Part shown: positions 1 through 5,858 of the stretch, piece after piece
Position numbering within the stretch: position 1 is the stretch's first letter
How the letters are laid out: each line of letters opens with the position of its first letter
Assembly: GCA_013824055.1 (NCBI GenBank)
Contig: PNNE01000369.1
Coordinates: forward strand, 1 to 7,517
Reading direction: 5' to 3'
DNA: 7,517 nucleotides
From: Rhodobacter sp.
GTDB lineage: Bacteria; Pseudomonadota; Alphaproteobacteria; Rhodobacterales; Rhodobacteraceae
The notes under the pieces: generated by a model
Told to the model about the DNA's origin: nothing
Databases searched by the model: none
Seen by the model: the letters and a program-made list of their open reading frames with translations, nothing else
Position numbers and translations under genes: made by a program

Positions 1-633
1 AAATACGACATCCTGCTCGCCATCGACGAGGTCGTCTGCGGGGTGGGGCGCACCGGCACCTGGTTCGGCTACCAGCATTACGGCATCAAGCCCGACTTCG
101 TGACCATGGCCAAGGGCGTTGCCTCGGGCTATGCCGCGATCAGTTGCACCGTGACCACCGAAGCCGTGTTCGAGATGTTCAAGGACGCGCCCAGCGACCC
201 GCTCAGCTATTTCCGTGACATCTCGACCTTTGGTGGCTGCACCTCTGGCCCGGCCGCGGCGCTGGAGAACATGCGGATCATCGAGGATGAGGGGCTGCTC
301 GCCAACACCGTGGCGATGGGCGACTACTGCCTTGGCAACCTGTCTGCGCTGATGGACAAGCACAAGGTCATCGGCGACGTCCGCGGCAAGGGTCTGTTCC
401 TGGGGGCCGAGCTGGTGGCCGACCGTGCGACCAAGCAGCCGGCGGACGAAAAGCAGGTCCAGGCCGTCGTCGCCGACTGCATGGCGCAAGGCGTCATCAT
501 CGGCGCCACGAACCGCTCGCTGCCGGGGTTCAACAACACGCTGTGCCTCAGCCCCGCGCTGATCGCGACGAAGGACGACATCGACGAGATCACCACGGCG
601 ATCGACGGCGCGCTGGGGCGGGTGTTCGGGTAG
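1..633 (+). CDS. tpa: Taurine-pyruvate aminotransferase, C-terminal part (5' end outside window)
   Basis: A class III (omega) PLP-dependent aminotransferase, open in frame from base 1 to TAG at 631-633. The visible 210 residues are a little under half of a protein of usually about 460. Seen: the cofactor-binding Asp in AIDEV (residue 9 of the fragment), the RTGTWFG segment, and the Schiff-base lysine in TMAKGVASGY (Lys38, codon 112-114). Further on are the RDISTFGGCTSGPAAALENM segment and GDVRGKGLFLGAEL. The wording matches taurine-pyruvate aminotransferases of Rhodobacterales as I remember them, and the xsc/tauR context supports this. The reaction is taurine + pyruvate to sulfoacetaldehyde + L-alanine, in the cytoplasm, supplying the Xsc substrate. 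Other omega-aminotransferases (beta-alanine-pyruvate, for example) share the fold, but context makes Tpa much likelier. No lesion is visible. Confidence 0.9.
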   Translation, partial: KYDILLAIDEVVCGVGRTGTWFGYQHYGIKPDFVTMAKGVASGYAAISCTVTTEAVFEMFKDAPSDPLSYFRDISTFGGCTSGPAAALENMRIIEDEGLLANTVAMGDYCLGNLSALMDKHKVIGDVRGKGLFLGAELVADRATKQPADEKQVQAVVADCMAQGVIIGATNRSLPGFNNTLCLSPALIATKDDIDEITTAIDGALGRVFG

Positions 634-642
634 CGAGAATGC

Positions 643-666
643 GGAGCGTCCTTCCAGGGACGCTCC
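643..666 (+). terminator. Hairpin 9 bases after the tpa stop, possible terminator
   Basis: A perfect 9-bp stem GGAGCGTCC/GGACGCTCC (643-651 with 658-666) closes a 6-base loop TTCCAG. It is well placed to end or protect the tpa transcript. No T-run follows, so it is not a classical intrinsic terminator. Termination in high-GC bacteria without a T-tract, or 3'-end protection, is inferred. Confidence 0.5.
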
Positions 667-681
667 CCGTCCGACGCTGAT

Positions 682-703
682 CGCGGACAGTCGCCTGTCC
701 GCG
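682..703 (+). terminator. Second hairpin downstream of tpa
   Basis: A perfect 9-bp stem CGCGGACAG/CTGTCCGCG (682-690 with 695-703) with a TCGC tetraloop, 15 bases after the first hairpin. No T-tract follows. It may back up the first hairpin as a transcript end. Confidence 0.45.
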
Positions 704-712
704 TCCGTCCGC

Positions 713-733
713 AGGCGCAGGATCCCGGCGCCT
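713..733 (+). other. Third inverted repeat downstream of tpa
   Basis: A perfect 6-bp inverted repeat AGGCGC/GCGCCT (713-718 with 728-733) around a 9-base loop. It is shorter and weaker than the two hairpins before it and could be chance in GC-rich DNA. Confidence 0.3.
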
Positions 734-872
734 CCGCTTCGGTTCTTGTGCGTCCAGCGCAGCAAGCGCCGTTTCGCCAGCCGCATCCAAGGCTTCGCCG
801 CCACATCTTGGCGGACCAGCGGGCGACAGGAGCTACTCCTTGTGCAAGCCCGGTCAAAGCGCACGCGACTGC

Positions 873-901
873 TTGAGCGCTTCGCGAAGAACAGCTATAC
901 A
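873..901 (+). promoter_or_regulatory. Sigma70-type promoter candidate for tRNA-Thr
   Basis: TTGAGC (873-878) and TATACA (896-901) are separated by 17 bases, a good housekeeping-promoter match in otherwise GC-rich DNA. Transcription would begin near 908, leaving a leader of about 58 bases before the mature tRNA. The spacer contains the palindrome CTTCGCGAAG (880-889). The assignment rests on sequence pattern and position only. Confidence 0.5.
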
Positions 902-933
902 CCCGCCGTGGACATGCAGAATGTCGCCGTGAT

Positions 934-956
934 TTGGTGGAGACCAGAACCACCAA
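934..956 (+). other. Hairpin in the tRNA-Thr leader
   Basis: A perfect 7-bp stem TTGGTGG/CCACCAA (934-940 with 950-956) with a 9-base loop ends nine bases before the mature tRNA 5' end. It would form in the precursor transcript, close to the RNase P cleavage site. A role in processing is only a guess. Confidence 0.35.
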
Positions 957-965
957 GCCATCGAT

Positions 966-1041
966 GCCCCTATAGCTCAGCTGGTAGAGCATCTGATTTG
1001 TAATCAGAGGGTCGGGAGTTCGAGTCTCTCTGGGGGCACCA
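966..1041 (+). tRNA. tRNA-Thr (anticodon TGT)
   Basis: A complete 76-base cloverleaf with an encoded CCA end. The acceptor stem pairs GCCCCTA (966-972) with TGGGGGC (1031-1037, one T-G pair), then discriminator A1038 and CCA 1039-1041. The D-arm has AGCTCAG...GGTAGAGC. The anticodon stem is TCTGA/TCAGA with loop TTTGTAA, so the anticodon is TGT at 999-1001 and reads ACA and related Thr codons. The T-arm contains GTTCGAGTC. It sits alone between tpa and the convergent desaturase gene. I see no copy of its 3' end elsewhere in the window, so there is no direct evidence of an integrated element. Confidence 0.96.
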
Positions 1042-1123
1042 CACCGTCAGGCAAGCCGTTGAAGAGCCTCAGCTTTTACCGAAAGGTCAAGCCGCGGAGG
1101 ATGTCCGGTACCCTCGGGGGCCT

Positions 1124-1147
1124 GAAAACCGCCGTCAGGAGGGCGGT
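1124..1147 (-). terminator. Intrinsic terminator of the desaturase gene
   Basis: Read on the minus strand, ACCGCC (1147-1142), an 8-base loop, and GGCGGT (1133-1128) form a 6-bp stem that runs directly into further T residues (1127-1125), giving GGCGGTTTTC. It lies about 80 bases past the desaturase stop codon and before the convergent tRNA gene, as expected for a rho-independent terminator. Confidence 0.6.
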
Positions 1148-1184
1148 CGCAAGGCCTTGTGCGTCCGGGCAAAGGCTGTTGCGG

Positions 1185-1226
1185 CCCCCGCCCCAACCCC
1201 CGCCCCAACTCCGGCCCAACCCCGCC
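1185..1226 (-). repeat. 12-bp G-rich tandem repeat with G-quadruplex motif
   Basis: Plus-strand CCCCCGCCCCAA occurs twice exactly (1185-1196 and 1197-1208), then a degenerate 11-base copy (1209-1219) and a partial one (1220-1226). On the minus strand, which is the desaturase transcript strand, this reads as G-runs of 4, 5, 4 and 5 with loops C, TT and C, plus shorter runs. That meets the usual G-quadruplex pattern with very short loops. It begins directly after the desaturase stop codon, so it would lie in the 3' untranslated RNA ahead of the terminator hairpin. Confidence 0.75.
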
Positions 1227-2327
1227 TTACGCCACCCCGTACCGCCGACGGGCTTCCTTGAAGCTCATCAGCTTGCCCTGGGCGGTGTCCCACAGGTGCA
1301 GGTTCACCGACCGCAGGCTTTCTCGGACTGTCAGGCGCTGCGCTTCGGCAAGGGTCTGGTGGTCGCGGATCACCTCGGGCAGGCGGTAGAAGGGGATGCG
1401 GGAATACAGGTGGTGGACGTGGTGGATGCCGATGTTGCCGGAAAACCAGCGCAGGGGCTGCGGCAGGATATAGTGGGACGAGCCCTCCAGCGCCGCATCG
1501 TGCAACTGCCAGTCGTCGCCTTTGGACCAGTGCGTTTCCTCGAACTGGTGCTGGACATAGAAGAGCCAGACGCCAAGCGTCGCGGCGATCAGCGACGTGG
1601 GCAGGTAGATCAGCAGAACCGGCCAGAACCCGCCGAACCAGATGATCAGGCCCACGGCGATGCCGATCATCGCATTGGTTCCCATCGCGCTGGTCCAGTA
1701 GCGCCAGCCGGATTTCATCAGGCCCATCGGCAGCCGATTCTGCAACAGGAACAGATAGCTGGGGCCAAGCACGAACAGCACGACCGGGTTGCGGTAGAGG
1801 CGATACATCAGCCGCCCCCACCACCCGCGCGCGCGATACTCCTCGATCGTCAGGGTCAGCACGTCGCCGATCCCGCGGGCGTCAAGATCGCCGTGGTGGG
1901 CATGGTGGATCGAATGGGTGCGCCGCCAGACGGCATAGGGCGTCAGCGTCAGCACTCCGAGCACCCGACCCAGCCAGTCCTGCGCCGTGCGGTTCTTCAG
2001 GAAGGACCCGTGACCGCAATCATGCTGGATGATGAAGATGCGGACCAGGAAGCCGCCGTTCAGGATCGCGATCGCAAGTGCCAGCCAGGGGCTGACGGAC
2101 AGCGCCATCCAGGCCAGGACCCAGAGCGCCAGGAACGGCACCAGGGTCGCGGCCAGCTCCCACAGGCTGCGGCGGGTCGAGGGTTCGCGGTAGCGGGCGA
2201 GGGTGGTCAGCCAGTCGCGGGCTGAGCGGGCGGAAGCAGGTTCGGGCATCGGGGCCTGTGGAATTCCCGCCGGCTTTGCCGCGGCAGGGTCGGCTTGGCC
2301 TTCCCCAGCGCGGGCGCGCGCAGGCAT
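1227..2327 (-). CDS. Membrane fatty acid desaturase (delta-12/omega-type family)
   Basis: A 366-residue integral-membrane di-iron fatty acid desaturase ending in TAA (1229-1227). All three histidine boxes are present: HDCGH (102-106), HSIHH (138-142) and HHVHH (302-306); these hold the iron pair that inserts a double bond into an acyl chain using O2. Hydrophobic spans lie at about 61-100, 181-197 and 213-260. Position of the double bond and substrate cannot be read from the sequence; membrane-lipid unsaturation is the usual role. The start is uncertain: residues 1-26 are Ala/Pro-rich and look non-conserved, and ATG at 2249-2247 (Met27, MPEPASARS) would give 340 residues. Neither start has a clear Shine-Dalgarno sequence. 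The gene is convergent with tRNA-Thr and divergent from tauR, and splits tpa from the rest of the taurine genes. Confidence 0.9.
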   Translation of the reverse strand: MPARARAGEGQADPAAAKPAGIPQAPMPEPASARSARDWLTTLARYREPSTRRSLWELAATLVPFLALWVLAWMALSVSPWLALAIAILNGGFLVRIFIIQHDCGHGSFLKNRTAQDWLGRVLGVLTLTPYAVWRRTHSIHHAHHGDLDARGIGDVLTLTIEEYRARGWWGRLMYRLYRNPVVLFVLGPSYLFLLQNRLPMGLMKSGWRYWTSAMGTNAMIGIAVGLIIWFGGFWPVLLIYLPTSLIAATLGVWLFYVQHQFEETHWSKGDDWQLHDAALEGSSHYILPQPLRWFSGNIGIHHVHHLYSRIPFYRLPEVIRDHQTLAEAQRLTVRESLRSVNLHLWDTAQGKLMSFKEARRRYGVA

Positions 2328-2477
2328 CGGGCGTGCATCGGGTTAGGCGACGGCGGGGCGAAGATCAACCGAATTGATGCAGGGCGAGGTCACGTCATGG
2401 CGATATCCTTGCCCTCTGGGCGCTTGACTTTGACCAGGCCCTAGCCGCTTGATCCGGCAATCAAAGCCCGTGGTGTC

Positions 2478-3928
2478 ATGGCCGCCATCCCCGTCGAAGC
2501 CTTCTACCTGACCCCTGGTGCCACGGGATCGCTGCAACAGCAGATCCGGGCGATGGTGACGCAAGGCATTCTGGCGGGCCGTTTTCGCCCCGGAAGCCGC
2601 ATGCCCTCTTCGCGGGGGCTGGCCGGGCATCTGGGCGTCAGCCGGATCACGGTGACGCTGGCCTATGCGGACCTTGTGTCGTCGGATTACCTGACTTCGG
2701 CGGGTCGGTCGGGCTATTTCGTCTCGGACACCGCGCCCCTGGCGCCCGAGTTTCCCCAGGCCCAGTCCCGCGCCGAGGCCATTGATTTCAAGGGCCTGAC
2801 CGGTGGCCGCTTCACGCTTGTCCCCAAGGTGGAGCGGCCCGAGGACTGGGACCGCTACCCCTATCCCTTCATCTACGGCCAGGCCGACCCGACGCTGTTC
2901 GATCATCAGAACTGGCGGCAATGCGCGCTGCGGGCGCTGGGAAAGCGCGATTCGCGGCGCTGACCACCGACTATTACGACCGCGACGACCCGCTGCTGAT
3001 CCAGGAATTGCTGCGCACCATCCTTCCGCGCCGGGGCATCGCCGCGCGCGAGGATGAGGTGCTGCTGACGATGGGGGCGCAGAACGCGCTGTGGATCGCG
3101 GCGACGGCGCTGCTGCGGCCGGGGCGGCGGGCGGGGGTGGAAAACCCCGGCTATCCCGCCTGGCGTGCCATCGTGGCCGCAACGGGGGCGACGGCGGTGC
3201 CGATGAACGTGGACGCCCAGGGTCTGCCGGTGCAGGGCCTTGATGCGGATGTGGTCTTCACCACGCCGTCGCACCAGTGCCCGACCAACGCCACCATGCC
3301 GGTCGACCGCCGGGTGGCGCTGCTGGAGGCCGCCGAGGCCCGGGGCTTCGTCATCATCGAGGATGACTACGAGTTCGAGATGTCCTTCCTGAAGCCCGTC
3401 GCCCCGGCGCTGAAATCGCTCGACCGGGGGGGGCGGGTGATCTACGCCGGGTCCTTCTCGAAATCGGTGTTTCCGGGGTTGCGGCTGGGATACCTTGTCG
3501 GCCCGCCCGGTTTCATCGCCGAGGCACGCGCCTTGCGGGGGCTGATGCTGAAACACCCGCCGGGCCATATCCAGCGGACAATGGCCTATTTCCTGGGGCT
3601 TGGGCACTACGATGCCCTCGTCAACCGGATGAAGGGTGCCTACCGCCGCCGCCGCCAGGTGATGGCCGAGGCGATTGCGGCGGAAGGGCTGGAGGTCGCG
3701 GGGCAGGGCGGCTTTGGCGGCTCCAGCTTCTGGATGCGCGCGCCCGAGGGGGTGGACACCGAAGCGCTGGCGTTGCGGCTGCGGGCCGACGGCGTGCTGA
3801 TCGAACCCGGACGGGCGTTCTTTGCGGGAGAGGAAGGTCACAGGAATTCCTACCGGCTGGCCTATTCGTCCATCGCCCTGCCGAAGATCCCCGAAGGCGT
3901 GGCCCGGATCGCCCGAGCGCTGCGCTAA
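2478..3928 (+). pseudogene. tauR: TauR, MocR-type taurine-responsive regulator, frameshifted
   Basis: The gene encodes a GntR-type winged helix fused to a fold-type I aminotransferase-like domain, the MocR/TauR architecture. Frame one (2478-2963) gives 161 residues: DNA-binding domain about 17-83 (SRMPSSRGLAGHLGVSRITV), linker, and the start of the effector domain, ending GKRDSRR-stop. The family sequence resumes in the -1 frame at FAALTTDYYDRDD (from 2951) and runs to TAA at 3926-3928. One missing base near 2950 explains this; repaired, the protein has 483 residues, normal for the family. Repaired numbering: NPGYP from 223, EDDYE from 295, PLP lysine in GSFSKSVFPGLRLGY at Lys329 (codon 3461-3463). 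ATG 2478 is fixed by an in-frame TAG at 2442; the Shine-Dalgarno is poor. TauR proteins activate taurine genes when taurine is present. Unrepaired, the product lacks nearly the whole sensing domain. A sequencing error or a rescuing -1 shift at GGGAAAG (2939-2945) remain possible. Confidence 0.88.
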
Positions 3929-3980
3929 GTCCCGTTCCCCGGACGCCCAGAGGATGTAAGCAGCCAGAAGATCGGGGTGA

Positions 3981-4013
3981 CTGGTATTATTGCGGTGCAC
4001 CGTCTGGCCCTAA
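3981..4013 (+). promoter_or_regulatory. Putative TauR operator: two direct repeats upstream of xsc
   Basis: CTGGTATTAT (3981-3990) and CTGGCCCTAA (4004-4013) are direct repeats 23 bases apart start to start, about two helical turns. As I recall it, TauR of Rhodobacter capsulatus recognises paired direct repeats of CTGGAC(T/C)TAA; these match 7 of 10 and 9 of 10. They lie 73 bases before the xsc start, where an activator would act. No convincing -35/-10 pair is visible between them and the gene. A small hairpin GGCCC/GGGCC (4050-4063) lies in the xsc leader, before the ribosome site. Confidence 0.5.
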
Positions 4014-4085
4014 GCGCAGCTTTGGCGGGGCAGTAGGGTGCCGGGCAAAGGCCCCTCGGGGCCGCATGGGACATGGAGAGATGCG

Positions 4086-5858
4086 ATGAAGATGACGACC
4101 GAGGAAGCCTTCGTGAAGGTCCTGCAGATGCACGGGATCGAACATGCGTTCGGGATCATCGGCTCGGCCTTCATGCCGATCTCGGACATCTTTCCCAAGG
4201 CGGGCATCCGGTTCTGGGACTGCGCGCATGAAGGCAGCGGCGGGATGATGGCCGACGGCTTCACCCGCGCGTCCGGCAAGATGTGCATGATGATCGCGCA
4301 GAACGGGCCGGGGATCACCAATTTCGTCACCGCGGTCAAGACGGCCTACTGGAACCACACGCCGCTCTTGCTGGTGACGCCGCAGGCCGCCAACAAGACG
4401 ATCGGGATGGGCGGCTTTCAGGAAGTCGAGCAGATGGCGCTGTTCAGGGACATGGTCTGCTATCAGGAAGAGGTGCGCGACCCTTCGCGCGTGGCCGAGG
4501 TGCTGAACCGCTGCATCCTGCAGGCAAAACGCCAGTCGGCCCCGGCGCAGATCAACGTCCCGCGCGATTACTGGACGCAAGTGATCGACGTTCCCCTGCC
4601 TGCGGTGGTGGAGTTCGAGCGGCCCTCGGGCGGCGATGAGGCGATGGCGCGGGCGGCGCACCTGCTGTCCAGCGCCAGGTTCCCGGTGATCCTGAACGGC
4701 GCGGGCGTGGTGATCGGCGGGGCGATCCCGGCCTCGATGGCCTTGGCCGAGCGCCTGACCGCGCCGGTCTGTGTCGGCTACCAGCACAACGACGCCTTCC
4801 CCGGCAGCCACCCGCTGTTCGCGGGGCCGCTGGGCTACAACGGGTCGAAGGCGGCGATGGAGCTGATCGCCGAGGCCGATGTGGTGCTGGCGCTGGGGAC
4901 GCGGCTCAACCCGTTCTCGACCCTGCCGGGCTATGGGCTGGATTACTGGCCGAAGGATGCGAAGATCATTCAGGTCGACATCAACCCGAACCGGATTGGC
5001 CTTACCAAGCCGGTGACGGTGGGGATCGTGGGCGACGCGAGGAAGGTGGCCGAGGGCATCCTGGCGCGGCTGTCCAAGACGGCAGGCGATGCGGGGCGGG
5101 AAGAGCGCAAGGCCCGGATCGCGCAGAAGAAATCGGCCTGGGCGCAGGAGCTGTCCTCGATGGATCACGAGCAGGACGACCCCGGCACCAGCTGGAACGA
5201 CCGCGCCCGCAAAGCCAAGCCCGATTGGATGTCGCCGAGAATGGCCTGGCGCGCGATCCAGGCGGGCTTGCCGAAAGAGGCGATCATCTCGTCGGACATC
5301 GGCAACAACTGCGCCATCGGCAACGCCTATCCGTCCTTCGAGGCGGGGCGGAAATACCTGGCGCCGGGCCTGTTCGGGCCTTGCGGTTACGGGTTGCCCT
5401 CGATCGTCGGGGCGAAGATTGCCTGCCCGGATACTCCGGTGGTGGGCTTCGCGGGCGACGGCGCTTTCGGGATCGCGGTGACCGAACTGACCGCCATCGG
5501 TCGCCCCGAGTGGCCCGCGATCACCATGGTCGTCTTCCGCAACTACCAGTGGGGCGCGGAAAAGCGCAACTCGACGCTGTGGTATGACGACAACTTTGTC
5601 GGCACCGAACTGGACGAAGGGGTCAGCTACGCCGGGATCGCCAGGGCTTGCGGCTTGCAGGGCGTGCAGGCGCGGACGATGGAGGAACTGACGGCGGCCT
5701 TGCGCCGCGCCATCGACGACCAGATGGCGGGCAAGACCACGCTGATCGAGGCGCTGATCAACCAGGAACTGGGCGAGCCTTTCCGCCGCGACGCGATGAA
5801 GAAGCCGGTCGAGGTGGCCGGGATCTCCAAGGCCGACATGCGCCCGCAGGTCGTCTGA
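4086..5858 (+). CDS. xsc: Sulfoacetaldehyde acetyltransferase
   Basis: A thiamine diphosphate-dependent enzyme of 590 residues, normal length for Xsc. It converts sulfoacetaldehyde + phosphate to acetyl phosphate + sulfite, the desulfonation step of taurine breakdown, in the cytoplasm. Seen: the cofactor-activating Glu49 in CAHEGSGGMMADGF, the central domain (about 185-330), and the ThDP/Mg motif GDGAFG from 457 with Asn486 in FRNYQWGAEKRNSTLWYDDNF about 28 residues later. The FRNYQ wording replaces the usual NN end of the motif. The start is ATG 4086: GGAG at 4075-4078 lies 7 bases upstream and the protein then begins MKMTTEEAFVKVLQMHGIEHAFGIIGSAF, as in other Xsc. An upstream in-frame GTG at 4038 would add 16 unlikely residues. 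It is first of three coupled genes and probably controlled by TauR through the repeats at 3981-4013. Confidence 0.96.
   Translation: MKMTTEEAFVKVLQMHGIEHAFGIIGSAFMPISDIFPKAGIRFWDCAHEGSGGMMADGFTRASGKMCMMIAQNGPGITNFVTAVKTAYWNHTPLLLVTPQAANKTIGMGGFQEVEQMALFRDMVCYQEEVRDPSRVAEVLNRCILQAKRQSAPAQINVPRDYWTQVIDVPLPAVVEFERPSGGDEAMARAAHLLSSARFPVILNGAGVVIGGAIPASMALAERLTAPVCVGYQHNDAFPGSHPLFAGPLGYNGSKAAMELIAEADVVLALGTRLNPFSTLPGYGLDYWPKDAKIIQVDINPNRIGLTKPVTVGIVGDARKVAEGILARLSKTAGDAGREERKARIAQKKSAWAQELSSMDHEQDDPGTSWNDRARKAKPDWMSPRMAWRAIQAGLPKEAIISSDIGNNCAIGNAYPSFEAGRKYLAPGLFGPCGYGLPSIVGAKIACPDTPVVGFAGDGAFGIAVTELTAIGRPEWPAITMVVFRNYQWGAEKRNSTLWYDDNFVGTELDEGVSYAGIARACGLQGVQARTMEELTAALRRAIDDQMAGKTTLIEALINQELGEPFRRDAMKKPVEVAGISKADMRPQVV

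Larger units (their letters stand above)
634..965. other. Non-coding region between tpa and tRNA-Thr
   Basis: A 332-base gap with no convincing gene. Open frames cross it on both strands, but they are Arg/Pro/Ala-rich, match no family I know, and the plus-strand one runs into the tRNA. It holds three perfect hairpins close to the tpa stop (643-733), a sigma70-like promoter candidate (873-901), a 10-bp palindrome between the promoter boxes (880-889), and a 7-bp hairpin in the tRNA leader (934-956). The part between about 735 and 850 shows nothing I can name. Confidence 0.7.

Noticed and set aside
324..992. A long minus-strand open frame opposite tpa and the gap after it
   Set aside because: It lies antisense to clearly coding tpa, has Cys/Arg/Ser-rich low-complexity content, and reflects high-GC third positions.
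746..1003. An 85-codon plus-strand open frame upstream of and into tRNA-Thr
   Set aside because: Its last codons are translated tRNA sequence (CPYSSAGRASDL), it is Arg-rich, and there is no ribosome site or family match.
1010..1041. The tRNA-Thr 3' end as an attachment site for an integrated element
   Set aside because: No second copy of the tRNA end, no integrase and no mobility gene is visible in the window.
1059..2225. A 388-codon plus-strand open frame opposite the desaturase
   Set aside because: Its Gln/Pro/His-rich content is the mirror of the desaturase codons; the minus strand carries the full histidine-box pattern.
2424..2452. TTGACT (2424-2429) as the -35 box of a tauR promoter
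   Set aside because: The correctly spaced -10 position reads GCTTGA, too weak to call.
2921..3928. The second tauR frame as an independent gene starting at ATG 2921
   Set aside because: Its first ten codons overlap frame one and are not family-like, there is no ribosome site, and it begins mid-domain; a frameshifted single gene explains it better.
4050..4063. The GGCCC/GGGCC hairpin in the xsc leader as a riboswitch or attenuator
   Set aside because: It is a single 5-bp stem with no T-tract or larger fold, which is expected by chance at this G+C content.
4038..4085. An upstream GTG start for xsc adding 16 residues
   Set aside because: The added residues are Gly/Pro-rich and the GGAG at 4075-4078 lies inside that extension, correctly spaced for ATG 4086 instead.
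3987..5168. A 393-codon minus-strand open frame opposite xsc
   Set aside because: It is rich in His, Arg and Gly, antisense to a well-conserved enzyme, and matches no family.
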